This document shows positions 36,146 to 44,635 of a DNA stretch of 64,000 nt, in pieces (position 1 is the stretch's first letter; each line of letters starts with the position of its first letter). Below the pieces are notes generated by a model that made no database searches, was not told the origin of the DNA, and saw nothing but the letters and a program-made list of their open reading frames with translations. Made by a program: the position numbers and the translations under genes. This DNA is from Nonomuraea solani (GTDB lineage Bacteria; Actinomycetota; Actinomycetes; Streptosporangiales; Streptosporangiaceae): positions 209,401-273,400 of the forward strand of contig NZ_FNVT01000017.1 in the NCBI RefSeq assembly GCF_900108335.1, in the 5' to 3' direction.

Positions 36146-36796
36146 ATGTGCACGCTCATCGTGAGAACAGGGCGGCCGCTGACCCTCATGGGCGTGCGGG
36201 ACGAGTTCGAAGACCGGCCCTGGGAAGGGCCGGGGGAGCACTGGCCGGAATATCCGGGCGTGATCGGCGGGCGTGACCTGAAGGCCGGCGGCACCTGGCT
36301 GGCCGTCAACCCGGCGGCCCGCCGCGCCGCGGCGCTGCTCAACGGCCACGGCCGGGAGGCCGCGCAGGCGACCAGGATCTCGCGGGGAGACCTGGCGCTG
36401 CGGGCGGCGTACACCGGCGAGCTGCCCGCGGGCGACCTGTCCCGCTACGACCCCTTTCACCTCGTGCTCGCCGGCCTGGCCGGGATCCGGCTGCTGAGCT
36501 GGGACGGCGACCGCGCTGCCGTCTCCGCTCTGCCCGAGGGCACCAGCATGGTCGTCAACACGGGCCTGGACCCGGAGAGCGAGCGGGTGGTGGCGTACCT
36601 GCCCCGGTTCGCGGGCGCCACCGCATGGCGGGAACTGATCAAGGCGGAGCCGTCCTCCGACCGGAGCGCGCTGATCATCCGCCACGAGGCTCCGGACGGC
36701 CGGATCTTCGCCTCCCTGTCGGTGATGGAGGTCACGATCGCGCCGGACGATGTGACGTACGACTTCATCGACCTGACCGCTGATCGGGACGGATAG
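36146..36796 (+). CDS. NRDE/TANGO2-like family protein
   Basis: 216 aa from ATG 36146, so that Cys2 follows the initiator Met as in the NRDE family (MCTLIVR). The namesake motif N-R-D-E appears here as VRDEF. Family members resemble N-terminal nucleophile hydrolases or heme-handling TANGO2 proteins. A TACCCT box lies 6 nt upstream. The gene precedes mshC by 10 bp; a role in thiol or heme metabolism cannot be decided. Confidence 0.75.
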   Translation: MCTLIVRTGRPLTLMGVRDEFEDRPWEGPGEHWPEYPGVIGGRDLKAGGTWLAVNPAARRAAALLNGHGREAAQATRISRGDLALRAAYTGELPAGDLSRYDPFHLVLAGLAGIRLLSWDGDRAAVSALPEGTSMVVNTGLDPESERVVAYLPRFAGATAWRELIKAEPSSDRSALIIRHEAPDGRIFASLSVMEVTIAPDDVTYDFIDLTADRDG

Positions 36797-36799
36797 GCT
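36794..36799 (+). promoter_or_regulatory. -10 box for mshC
   Basis: TAGGCT followed by 7 nt and the ATG at 36807, overlapping the NRDE stop codon; suggests a separate leaderless mshC transcript. Confidence 0.45.
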
Positions 36800-36806
36800 C
36801 AAAGAC

Positions 36807-38030
36807 ATGAGATCGTGGTCTGCCCAGAACATTCCCCAGCTCCCAGGTGAGAGCATTCCGCTGAGTCTCTACGACACCTCGGCCCGGCAGGTCCGGCAGA
36901 CCGATCCGGGGCCCACGGCCAGGATGTACGTCTGCGGCATCACCCCCTACGACGCCACCCATCTCGGCCACGCCAACACCTACCACGCCTTCGACCTGGT
37001 CGGCCGGATGTGGCGGGACGCGGGCCACGAGGTCCACTACACCCAGAACGCCACCGACGTGGACGACCCGCTCCTGGAGCGCGCGGCCCAGACCGGCGTC
37101 GACTGGCAGGACCTGGCCGAGCGCGAGATCGAGCTGTTCCGCGGCGACATGGAGGCCCTGCGGATCCTGCCGCCGCGCGAATACGTCGGCGTCACCGAGG
37201 TCGTCGGGCAGGTGGCCGGCCTGATCGCCCGGCTGTCGGCCAAGGGCGTCACCTACGAGCTCGGCGGCGACGTCTACTTCAGCGTGGCCGACGCGCCCAA
37301 GTTCGGGCAGGTGTCCGGCTACCCCGAGCAGGAGATGCTGGCCCTGTTCGCCGAGCGCGGCGGCGACCCCGACCGGCCCGGCAAGCGGCACCCGCTCGAC
37401 TGGCTGCTGTGGCGGGCCGAGCGGCCCGGCGAGCCCGCGTGGGACTCACCGCTGGGCCGCGGCCGTCCCGGCTGGCACATCGAGTGCACCGCGATCGCGC
37501 TCGACCACCTGGGCCCCGGCTACGACGTCGCGGGCGGCGGCTCCGACCTGATCTTCCCGCACCACGAGTGCGGCGCCTCCGAAGGGCACGCCGCGACGGG
37601 CGAGTGGCCGTTCGCCAAGTTCTACACGCACGCCGGGATGGTGGCGCTCGGCGGCGAGAAGATGTCGAAGTCCAAGGGCAACCTGGTCTTCGTCCACAAG
37701 CTGCGCCTGGAGCACGACCCGATGGCGGTCCGGCTGGTGCTGCTGGCCCATCACTACCGGGCCGACTGGGAATACGTCCCCGCCATGATGGCCACGGCCG
37801 AGCGCCGCCTGGCCCGCTGGCGTTCCGCCGTGGCGCTCGCCTCGGGCCCGCGCGCCGAGGAGCTGCTGGCCACGGTGCGCGCCCGCCTGGCCGACGACCT
37901 CGACTCACCGGCCGCGCTGGCCGCGATCGACGCCTGGGCCGACGAGGCCCTGCCGGACGGTGGCCCCGACTCCTCGTCCCCGGCTCTCGTCCGCGACCTC
38001 GCCGACGCCCTCCTGGGCGTGTCCCTGTAG
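36807..38030 (+). CDS. mshC: Mycothiol synthesis cysteine ligase MshC
   Basis: 407 aa, the normal length. It is a class I cysteinyl-tRNA-synthetase relative: HLGH at 52-55, KMSKS at 285-289, zinc ligands starting with C43 in CGITPYDATHLGHA and a later WHIECTAIAL. It joins L-cysteine to 1-D-myo-inosityl-2-amino-2-deoxy-glucopyranoside with ATP, the third step of mycothiol synthesis. It lacks the C-terminal tRNA-binding region of true CysRS. A strong terminator follows directly. Confidence 0.95.
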   Translation: MRSWSAQNIPQLPGESIPLSLYDTSARQVRQTDPGPTARMYVCGITPYDATHLGHANTYHAFDLVGRMWRDAGHEVHYTQNATDVDDPLLERAAQTGVDWQDLAEREIELFRGDMEALRILPPREYVGVTEVVGQVAGLIARLSAKGVTYELGGDVYFSVADAPKFGQVSGYPEQEMLALFAERGGDPDRPGKRHPLDWLLWRAERPGEPAWDSPLGRGRPGWHIECTAIALDHLGPGYDVAGGGSDLIFPHHECGASEGHAATGEWPFAKFYTHAGMVALGGEKMSKSKGNLVFVHKLRLEHDPMAVRLVLLAHHYRADWEYVPAMMATAERRLARWRSAVALASGPRAEELLATVRARLADDLDSPAALAAIDAWADEALPDGGPDSSSPALVRDLADALLGVSL

Positions 38031-38032
38031 CG

Positions 38033-38066
38033 AAGCGGCCGCCCGTTCCCAGGCGGCCGCTTTTTT
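38033..38066 (+). terminator. Intrinsic terminator after mshC
   Basis: An 11-bp GC stem (AAGCGGCCGCC with its complement) around an 8-nt loop, followed by six T (38061-38066). This is the best classical terminator on the plus strand in the window. Confidence 0.9.
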
Positions 38067-38087
38067 GTTACCCTGATAATCAGTAAC
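38067..38087 (+). promoter_or_regulatory. Palindromic operator/promoter of the SDR gene
   Basis: GTTAC-CCTGATAATCA-GTAAC holds nested dyads (GTTAC/GTAAC outside, TGAT-A-ATCA inside) and a -10-like GATAAT (38075-38080), 22 bp before the ATG at 38110. A repressor bound here would cover the promoter. Confidence 0.45.
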
Positions 38088-38109
38088 ACTGACGATCTAT
38101 GGGACTGAC

Positions 38110-39024
38110 ATGATTCTGATCACCGGTGGCCTCGGATTCATCGGCACGCACACCACCCGCGCGCTGCTCGACCTGGGGGAGTCCTGCGTGCTCGTCCAGC
38201 GCCGCCAGGGCGCCTCCGCCGACGAGCGCGTCGTCGTCGAACAGGCCGACCTCACCGACGAACGGGCCCTCCTCTCCATCGGGGAACGCCACAAGATCAC
38301 CGGCATCGTGCACCTCGCCGGTTCGATGCCGTGGCCGCCCGGCGGGCACGAGCCCGCCGAAGGCGCGGAGAGGGCGCTCAAGAGCCTGTTCAACGTGTTC
38401 AGGGCCGCCCAGGAGTGGCAGGTGAGCCGGGTCGGGCTGGCCAGTACGATCGGCGTGTACCTCGGTGCCTCCGGTGAGAGCCCTTTCGCCGAGGACGTTC
38501 CGCTGCCGATGACCGTCGCCCACCCGATCCCCGGCTTCAAGAAGATCGGCGAGCTGATCACCGACCACCTGGCCGGCGCCATGGGCATCGACGCCGTCAC
38601 CTACCGCATTGGCGCCATCTGGGGGCCCGGCGGCCACACCCCGTCGCCGTTCTTCGGCGCGCCCCAGCTCGTGCACGCCGCCGCCCACGGCACTGATCAC
38701 GGCGATCTGCGGGCGGGCGACGGCATGGACCTGCTCTACGCCAGGGACTGCGGCCGGGCCATCGCCCTGCTGCAACTGGCGGAGCGGCTGCGGCACCGTA
38801 CGTACAACGTGGCCTCCGGGCGGCGGACGACCAACGGAGAGGTCGCCGCCGCGATCGCGAAACTCGTCCCCGGCGCCCGCCCCCACCTGACGGAGAGCCC
38901 CGAGACCGGCCTCTGGCTCGACGTCACCCGCCTGCGCGAGGACACCGGCTTCGAGCCGGAGTACGACACCGGGCGCGGGGCCGCCGACTACCTCGCCTGG
39001 CTCGGCGCCGGCAACCCCAGGTGA
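38110..39024 (+). CDS. NAD-dependent epimerase/dehydratase-like protein (extended SDR)
   Basis: 304 aa with the Rossmann motif TGGLGFIGT and a typical extended-SDR body (NVFRAAQEWQVSRVGLAST, YNVASGRRTTNGEVA, LGW-like ending). The usual YxxxK is not conserved: where Tyr is expected, HPIPGFKKIGE has no tyrosine, although the lysine seems kept. It may bind a nucleotide without classical catalysis. It converges on the heptose operon, whose last stop is only 3 bp away. Confidence 0.8.
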   Translation: MILITGGLGFIGTHTTRALLDLGESCVLVQRRQGASADERVVVEQADLTDERALLSIGERHKITGIVHLAGSMPWPPGGHEPAEGAERALKSLFNVFRAAQEWQVSRVGLASTIGVYLGASGESPFAEDVPLPMTVAHPIPGFKKIGELITDHLAGAMGIDAVTYRIGAIWGPGGHTPSPFFGAPQLVHAAAHGTDHGDLRAGDGMDLLYARDCGRAIALLQLAERLRHRTYNVASGRRTTNGEVAAAIAKLVPGARPHLTESPETGLWLDVTRLREDTGFEPEYDTGRGAADYLAWLGAGNPR

Positions 39025-39027
39025 GCC

Positions 39028-39984
39028 TCAGACTCTCGCCAGTTGCTCGATCAAGCCCAGCTCGGCGGAGAACCACTCGATCGTCCGCCTGAGCCCCTCC
39101 TTGGCGGGCACCTCCGATGACCAGCCGAGCCGCTCGGCCGCCAGCGACGTGTCCGGCCTCCTGACCTTGGGATCGTCGGCCGGACGGTCGATGTACCTGA
39201 TCTCCGACGACGACCCGGCCAGGTCCCTGACCAGGGTGGCCAGCTCGATCATGGTCAGCTCGTCGGGATTGCCGATGTTGACGGGCCCGGCGAAGTCGCT
39301 GCGGGCCATGGCCAGGATGCCCGTCACGGTGTCGTCCACGTAGCAGATCGACCGCGTCTGCGAGCCGTCGCCGGTGATCGTGATCGGCTCGCCGGTCAGC
39401 GCCTGCCGGATGAACGTCGGGATCGCCCGCCCGTCGAACGGGCGCATGCGCGGGCCATAGGTGTTGAAGATGCGCACGATCCCGGTGTCGGTGGCCCGCG
39501 ACTGGCGGTAGGCCGTGGTCAGCGACTCGGCGAAGCGTTTGGCCTCGTCGTAGACGCTGCGCGGGCCGACCGGGTTCACGTTCCCCCAGTACGTCTCGCG
39601 CTGCGGGTGCTCCAGCGGGTCGCCGTACACCTCGCTGGTCGAGGCCAGGATGAACCGGGCGCCCTTCTCCCTGGCCAGCCCCAGCGCGTGCAGGGTGCCC
39701 ACGCTGCCCACCCGCAGGGTCTCGATCGGATAGCGCAGGTAGTCGGCCGGCGAGGCGGCCGAGGCGAAGTGCAGCACGAGGTCCAGTCGGTCCGGCACGT
39801 GCACGTACCCGGTCAGGTCGCACTCGATGAGCCGGAACTCGGGCCGGACGAGCAGATGCTCGACGTTGCGCGGCCCGCCGGTGAGGAAGCTGTCCATGCA
39901 GACGACGTCCGCCCCCTCCTCCAGCAGCCGCTCGCACAGATAGGAGCCGAGGAACCCGGCGCCCCCGGTGACCAGAGCCCTCAT
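39028..39984 (-). CDS. Nucleotide-sugar 4,6-dehydratase/decarboxylase-type epimerase
   Basis: 318 aa from ATG 39984. GGAGFLGSYL at the N-terminus, STSEVYGDP, catalytic Y-x3-K in SVYDEAKRFAE and NTYGPRMRP match UDP-glucuronate decarboxylase/dTDP-glucose dehydratase relatives. As the last gene of the heptose operon it could supply a modified sugar nucleotide (for example UDP-xylose) or act on the activated heptose (HldD/RfaD-like epimerisation or other). The start overlaps the preceding GT9 stop (ATGA). Confidence 0.88.
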   Translation of the reverse strand: MRALVTGGAGFLGSYLCERLLEEGADVVCMDSFLTGGPRNVEHLLVRPEFRLIECDLTGYVHVPDRLDLVLHFASAASPADYLRYPIETLRVGSVGTLHALGLAREKGARFILASTSEVYGDPLEHPQRETYWGNVNPVGPRSVYDEAKRFAESLTTAYRQSRATDTGIVRIFNTYGPRMRPFDGRAIPTFIRQALTGEPITITGDGSQTRSICYVDDTVTGILAMARSDFAGPVNIGNPDELTMIELATLVRDLAGSSSEIRYIDRPADDPKVRRPDTSLAAERLGWSSEVPAKEGLRRTIEWFSAELGLIEQLARV

Positions 39985-40853
39985 GACGTGACCTCCATGA
40001 CTGCGTCGACGACTTCGGAAACCTCGATCTTCAGCAGGCCGGGGTCGACCCGCTCCCCATGCGGATCCCCGTTGCGCCCGGCCCACAGCGCCACGTGGCG
40101 CCAGCCCGGCGGCGGCCCCCACAACGCGGGGGAGACCGGCCCGAACAGCACCACCGACGGCACGCAGAACGCCGTCGCCAGATGCGCCACGCCGGTGTCG
40201 CCGCAGATCACCAGCCGCGACCTGCTGACCAGGTCGATCAGGTCGGCCAGGCAGGTCCGCCCGGCCAGCATCCGCCCCGGCGGCAGGCCCGCCAGTTCGG
40301 CGACCTCGCGGGCCAGCGGCACCTCCTGCTCGGTGCCCGTGATGACCACGTCGTCGAGCTGGGCGGCCACCTGGGCGAAGCGCTCAGGCGGCCAGCGGCG
40401 GGCCGGGTGGGCGGCGCCCGGATGCAGGATCACCGGCCCCGTCCTGTCGGAGGTGCCGAGTGTCAGGTCGGTGGGGTCGGCGGGCACGCCGTGCCATTCC
40501 AGCAGGTCGCACCAGCGCCGTACCTCGTGGACGTCGTCCGGCCACGGCGGGCCGGTGCCGAAGCTGATCAGCCGCCCGGGATCGGTACGCCGCAGCGCCT
40601 CGATGCTCTGCGGCCCCTTCCCGTGCAGGTTGACCGCGATGTCGGGCCGCTCGAACGGGATGGGCCCCGGCCCCGACACGTCCACGTGGCCGTCCACCGC
40701 GCCGGTCAGCGGCAGCAGGGCCTCCAGCGCCCGCGGCGCCGCCAGCGTGATCCGGTGCTTGGGAAAGGCCTGACGCAGCGCTCGCAGCGCGGGCACGGCC
40801 GTGAGCAGGTCGCCCAGCCCGAGCCCGCGCAGTACCAGGAGTTCTAGGGCCAT
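39981..40853 (-). CDS. GT9-family (heptosyltransferase-like) glycosyltransferase
   Basis: 290 aa from ATG 40853. GT-B fold with GLGLGDLLTAVPALRALR at the start, VILHPGAAHPARRWPPERFAQVA at the donor domain, and ICGDTGVAHLATAF-x-VPSVVLFGP, the signature of ADP-heptose:LPS heptosyltransferases. It is one of two GT9 genes in this operon, consistent with transfer of heptose residues. No LPS is expected in this organism, so the acceptor must be another glycan or lipid. It overlaps the SDR gene by 10 bp. Confidence 0.88.
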   Translation of the reverse strand: MALELLVLRGLGLGDLLTAVPALRALRQAFPKHRITLAAPRALEALLPLTGAVDGHVDVSGPGPIPFERPDIAVNLHGKGPQSIEALRRTDPGRLISFGTGPPWPDDVHEVRRWCDLLEWHGVPADPTDLTLGTSDRTGPVILHPGAAHPARRWPPERFAQVAAQLDDVVITGTEQEVPLAREVAELAGLPPGRMLAGRTCLADLIDLVSRSRLVICGDTGVAHLATAFCVPSVVLFGPVSPALWGPPPGWRHVALWAGRNGDPHGERVDPGLLKIEVSEVVDAVMEVTS

Positions 40854-41518
40854 GACGTCTCCGTGGACGGGCACACGACGAGCTCTCTCACCTCGCATCC
40901 GGCGGGCTGCCGAAGCGCGAAGACGATCGTCTGCGCGACGTCGGCAGGATTGTTCAGGCCCGCTTCCGGACCCGGTTTGTACTGGTCCGGCCGGCCGTCG
41001 AAGAAGCCCGTCCGCATGCCGCCGGGGATCAGCAGGGTCACCCCCACCTCCCCGCGCAGCTCGACGGCCAGCCCCCGGGTGAAGCCGACGACGCCGAACT
41101 TCGAGGCCGAGTACGCCGACGCGTCGCTGAGCGGCCGCAGCCCCAGCGTCGAGGCGCAGGTGACGACCTTGCCGCGGGTGTGCTTCAGGTACGGCAGCGC
41201 CGCCCGTACGACCGAGGCCGTGCCCAGCAGGTTCACCCGGATGACCCGCTCCCAGTCGTCGGCCGGCACGTCCTCCAGCCGCCCGCACGCGTCGATGCCC
41301 GCGGCCGTCACCACCCCGTCCAGCCCGCCGGCCCGCTCGGCCAGCTCACGTACCGCCCGCTCGGCCTCCCTCCGTTCGGACAGGTCGGCCGTGACGTGCT
41401 CGAAGCGCTGGTCTGGCTCGCGCACGTCGACGACCAGGGCCTTCCAGCCCTCCTTCTCCACCGCCTCGGCGGTGGCCAGACCGAGCCCGGAGGCTCCTCC
41501 GGTGATCAAAATGTTCAC
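40844..41518 (-). CDS. Classical SDR oxidoreductase
   Basis: 224 aa. TGGASGLG cofactor motif, a catalytic Ser in TCASTLGL and the YSASK active site are all present. Position between hldE and a heptosyltransferase, with ATGA overlap upstream, suggests it oxidises or reduces a sugar intermediate of the same pathway, for example a 4- or 6-keto heptose; this is inference. Confidence 0.88.
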   Translation of the reverse strand: MNILITGGASGLGLATAEAVEKEGWKALVVDVREPDQRFEHVTADLSERREAERAVRELAERAGGLDGVVTAAGIDACGRLEDVPADDWERVIRVNLLGTASVVRAALPYLKHTRGKVVTCASTLGLRPLSDASAYSASKFGVVGFTRGLAVELRGEVGVTLLIPGGMRTGFFDGRPDQYKPGPEAGLNNPADVAQTIVFALRQPAGCEVRELVVCPSTETSWP

Positions 41519-42900
41519 TGGATCTCCCTGATCAGATTGGTTGTCGAACGGCCCGGCAGGGTGCTCAGTACGACGATCTCCGCGCCGAGCCGGCCGAGGA
41601 CCTCGGATTCGGGCAACCGCTCACCCTCGTAGTCGCCGCCCTTGACCCACACGTCCGGGCGGAGCAGCTCGATGGCGCCGGCGGGTGTGTCCTCCTCGAA
41701 GACCAGCACCGCGTCCACGCAGCCCAGTCCCCGCAGCACCTCGACCCGGTCGAGCGCGTTCACGATGGGCCTGGACGGGCCCTTGAGACGGCGTACCGAG
41801 TCGTCGGAGTTGACGCAGACGACCAGCGCGTCGCCCAGCGCCCTGGCCCGCCGCAGCAGGCTCACGTGGCCCGCGTGCAGCAGGTCGAAGCAGCCGCCGG
41901 TGGCGATCAGCCGGCCGCCGGACGCCCGGGTGAGCGCGGCCACCTCCAGCGCCGTGCGCGGCCGGTCGCCGAGCCGCTGCTCCCGCACCCTGACGGACGC
42001 GGCGCCGCCGCGCTCGACGAAGCGCGAGGCCGCGGCCACGGCGGCGGTGACGGCCTCCTCGGCGCCCGCGCCGTCGCCCAGCGCCAGCGCCGCGGCGCTG
42101 GCGAACCGGTCGCCCGCGCCGCACGCGTCCCGGCCGCCGGCCCGCACCGGCGGCGTCACCGTGATGACCGGGCCGCCCTCGACGGCCAGCGCGGCACCGC
42201 GCTCGCCGATCGTGACGGCCACCGCCCTGGCCCGCAGAGCCCTGACGAGGCGGCGGGCGGCCTCGTCAGGGCCGTGATATCCCGACGGGCACAGCAGCTT
42301 CGCCTCCGCCTCGCTCGGCGTCAGCAGCGCGCAGCCGGGCATCGGCTGCTCGCCCCGGGGATGCGGGTCCCACACCACCGGCACGGTGCTCTCGCGCAGC
42401 AGGTCGCGAGCCATCCCGGCGACGCCCCTGCCATAGTCGGACACCAGCACCGCGCCGGCCGACTCGATCTCCGCCGCGAGCTCGGCGACGAGCGTGCCCC
42501 CCGCCGTGCGCCCGGCTGTGTGCCCAGCCGTTTTCCCTGCTGTGTGCCCGGCCACGCCGTCGCCGGTGTCCAGCCTGACCAGGCTCTGGCCGCCCGACCT
42601 GATCCTGGTCTTGCGGACGGTGCCGCCGCGCAGCGGCAGGCGTACCAGATCGAGCTCGCCCGACAGCAGCCCGCACAGGCGGTGGCCGTCGGGGTCGTCG
42701 CCGATCGCCGTGATCAGCACGACCTCGGCGCCGTCCCGCGCGGCCAGCAGCGCCGCCAGGCCCGCCCCGCCGGGGCGGGCCTGCTCGGCGCACACGTCGA
42801 GCACCGGCACGGGCGCGTCCGGGCAGAGCCGCTCGGCCTCACCCTCGACGTCCACGTCGAGCGGCGTGTCGCCGATGACGACCAGCCGCCCGGCCTTCAC
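41515..42900 (-). CDS. hldE: Bifunctional heptose-7-phosphate kinase / heptose-1-phosphate nucleotidyltransferase
   Basis: 461 aa from GTG 42900. Residues 1-310 are a PfkB-type sugar kinase (TVRKTRIRSGGQSLVRLD; catalytic GAGD at 261-264). Residues 325-461 are a cytidylyltransferase-like domain with HAGH (342-345) and VKGGDY. This matches HldE, which makes heptose 1,7-bisphosphate and, after GmhB, ADP-heptose. A repeated AGHTAGKTAGHTAGRTAGG stretch (117-135) is inserted between strands of the kinase domain and is unusual. The nucleotide (ADP or GDP) cannot be decided from sequence. Overlaps gmhA by GTGA. Confidence 0.93.
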   Translation of the reverse strand: MKAGRLVVIGDTPLDVDVEGEAERLCPDAPVPVLDVCAEQARPGGAGLAALLAARDGAEVVLITAIGDDPDGHRLCGLLSGELDLVRLPLRGGTVRKTRIRSGGQSLVRLDTGDGVAGHTAGKTAGHTAGRTAGGTLVAELAAEIESAGAVLVSDYGRGVAGMARDLLRESTVPVVWDPHPRGEQPMPGCALLTPSEAEAKLLCPSGYHGPDEAARRLVRALRARAVAVTIGERGAALAVEGGPVITVTPPVRAGGRDACGAGDRFASAAALALGDGAGAEEAVTAAVAAASRFVERGGAASVRVREQRLGDRPRTALEVAALTRASGGRLIATGGCFDLLHAGHVSLLRRARALGDALVVCVNSDDSVRRLKGPSRPIVNALDRVEVLRGLGCVDAVLVFEEDTPAGAIELLRPDVWVKGGDYEGERLPESEVLGRLGAEIVVLSTLPGRSTTNLIREIQ

Positions 42901-43451
42901 AGCGCGTCCTCCACCGCGTCGCACAACAGGTGGATCAGCGCCAGGTGGACCTCCTGCACGGTGGCGGTCTCCCACGCCGGTACGGCCACCGCGTCGTCGC
43001 ACAGCCCCGCCAGCGCGTTCGGCGCCGGTCCCGTCATGGCCCAGGCCAGCAACCCGGCCCCCTGCGCCGCCGCGGCCGCGGCCAGCACGTTCGGGCTGGC
43101 GCCGCTCGTGGACAGGCACAGCAGCACGTCGCCCGCGCGGCCGTGCGCCCGGACCTGACGGGCGTAGACCTGGTCCGCGCCGAAGTCGTTGGCGATCGCC
43201 GTCAGCGACGAGCCGTCGGCGTGCAGCGGGATCGCCGCGTACGGTGGCCTGTCCTCCCTGAACCTGCCGACCAGCTCGGCCGTCAGGTGCTGCGCCTCCG
43301 CCGCCGAGCCGCCGTTGCCGCAGGCCAGCAGCCTGCCCCCGGCGGCCAGCACGCCGGCCAGCTTCCCGCCCCAGGCTCGTACGGTGACCGCGTGATCATC
43401 CACCTTCTCCAGCGTGTTCCAGAGCTTCTCGAGATGTACGTCCATGATCAT
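42897..43451 (-). CDS. gmhA: Sedoheptulose-7-phosphate isomerase (SIS domain)
   Basis: 184 aa from ATG 43451, which overlaps the GT4 stop (ATGA); a second ATG at 43445 is possible. A single SIS domain with LLACGNGGSAAEAQHLTAELVGRF and LLCLSTSGASPNVLAAA, the classical GmhA sequence, including the E of AEAQH and the late H of EVHLALIHLLCD that act in isomerisation. It converts sedoheptulose 7-phosphate to D-glycero-D-manno-heptose 7-phosphate, the entry step for hldE next door. Confidence 0.93.
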   Translation of the reverse strand: MIMDVHLEKLWNTLEKVDDHAVTVRAWGGKLAGVLAAGGRLLACGNGGSAAEAQHLTAELVGRFREDRPPYAAIPLHADGSSLTAIANDFGADQVYARQVRAHGRAGDVLLCLSTSGASPNVLAAAAAAQGAGLLAWAMTGPAPNALAGLCDDAVAVPAWETATVQEVHLALIHLLCDAVEDAL

Positions 43452-44635
43452 CCCCCCATGGCCGCCAGGCGGCAGACCTTTCCATCGATGACCTGCGTGT
43501 ACACGGCCTCGGTCCGCTCGGCCACGTGCGCCCAGCCGTACCGTTCCCGGCACCGTCTGGCCCCCGCCGCCCCGAGCGTCGCGTGCCGGTCCGGATCCCC
43601 GAGCACCTCCTTGAGCGCCCTGGCCAGGGCCCGCGGGCGGCGCGGCGGCACGAGGACGCCGCAGCCCGCGACCGTGTCGAGGTGACCGCCGACCGCCGAC
43701 GCGATGACGGGCACCCCGCACGCCATCGCCTCGACCGGGACCATGCCGAACGGCTCGTACCAGGGCACCGTCACCACCACGTCGGCCGAGCGCATGAGCG
43801 CCGGAACGTGCCGGCGCGGGACGCTGCCGATGACGTGGACGCGCCGGTCGAGCCCGTACGCCGCGGCCAGCTCGCGCAGCCTGGCCGTCTCCTCGTCGTC
43901 CGGGCGGCCCCCGGCGATGACCAGGTCGGCGCCGGGAACCTGGCGCATGGCCGCGATCACGGTGTCGACGCCCTTGCGCGGCACCATCCGGCCGATGCTG
44001 AGCACCATCTTGGCGCCGGGGCGCGGCGCCACCGGCCCGTCCGGGCAGAACGCCGACAGGTCCACCCCGCACGGGACGACCGCGACGCGCTGCTCGGGGA
44101 TCCCCATTGCGCACAGCTCGTTCACCTCGTCGCTGCAGGTGGCCAGCACGGCGTCGGCCCGCAGGCCGATCTCGCGCTCGGTGTCGATCCGGTGCGCGGG
44201 GCTGGTGTCGGCGTCCCCCTGCCAGCGCCGCTTGACGGTGCCGAGCGCGTGGAAGGTCTGCACCACCGGGATCCCGCCGGCCGCCCGCAGCGCGGCCTGC
44301 CCGCTCATCCAGAAGTGCGCGTGCACGACGTCCGGCGGGCGCACGGCCCAGCGGGCGGCGAGCCGCTCGGTGAACTCCGGCATGTACGGAGGCAGGTCGT
44401 CCTTCGGAAGAGGAGCCGCGGGACCGGCTCGCACGTACTCGACCGTGACGCCCGGAGCCAGCGGCACCGACTCGGGCTGCGACGCCGAGGAGCGCCGGGT
44501 GTGGACGACGACCGTGTGCCCGCGCTCCGCGAGGGCGATGGCCAGCGCGGCGACGTACACGTTCTGCCCGCCGGAGTCCACGCCGCCGACCGCCGCCAGC
44601 GGATCCGCGTGCTCGGAGATGAGATCGACCTTCAC
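43448..44635 (-). CDS. GT4-family glycosyltransferase
   Basis: 395 aa. GT-B fold: N-terminal GGVDSGGQNVYVAALA (acceptor domain, like sucrose-phosphate synthase/MshA relatives), HAHFWMSG, and the C-terminal donor motif EPFGMVPVEAMACGVPVIASAVGG with the conserved E-x7-E. It likely adds a hexose or heptose to the glycan built by this cluster. MshA (mycothiol) is a close relative, but the operon context argues against that role. Confidence 0.9.
   Translation of the reverse strand: MKVDLISEHADPLAAVGGVDSGGQNVYVAALAIALAERGHTVVVHTRRSSASQPESVPLAPGVTVEYVRAGPAAPLPKDDLPPYMPEFTERLAARWAVRPPDVVHAHFWMSGQAALRAAGGIPVVQTFHALGTVKRRWQGDADTSPAHRIDTEREIGLRADAVLATCSDEVNELCAMGIPEQRVAVVPCGVDLSAFCPDGPVAPRPGAKMVLSIGRMVPRKGVDTVIAAMRQVPGADLVIAGGRPDDEETARLRELAAAYGLDRRVHVIGSVPRRHVPALMRSADVVVTVPWYEPFGMVPVEAMACGVPVIASAVGGHLDTVAGCGVLVPPRRPRALARALKEVLGDPDRHATLGAAGARRCRERYGWAHVAERTEAVYTQVIDGKVCRLAAMGG

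Noticed and set aside
43448..44635. MshA (mycothiol glycosyltransferase) because mshC is in the window
   Set aside because: The gene is embedded in the overlapping heptose operon 5 kb away; GT4 similarity alone is not enough.
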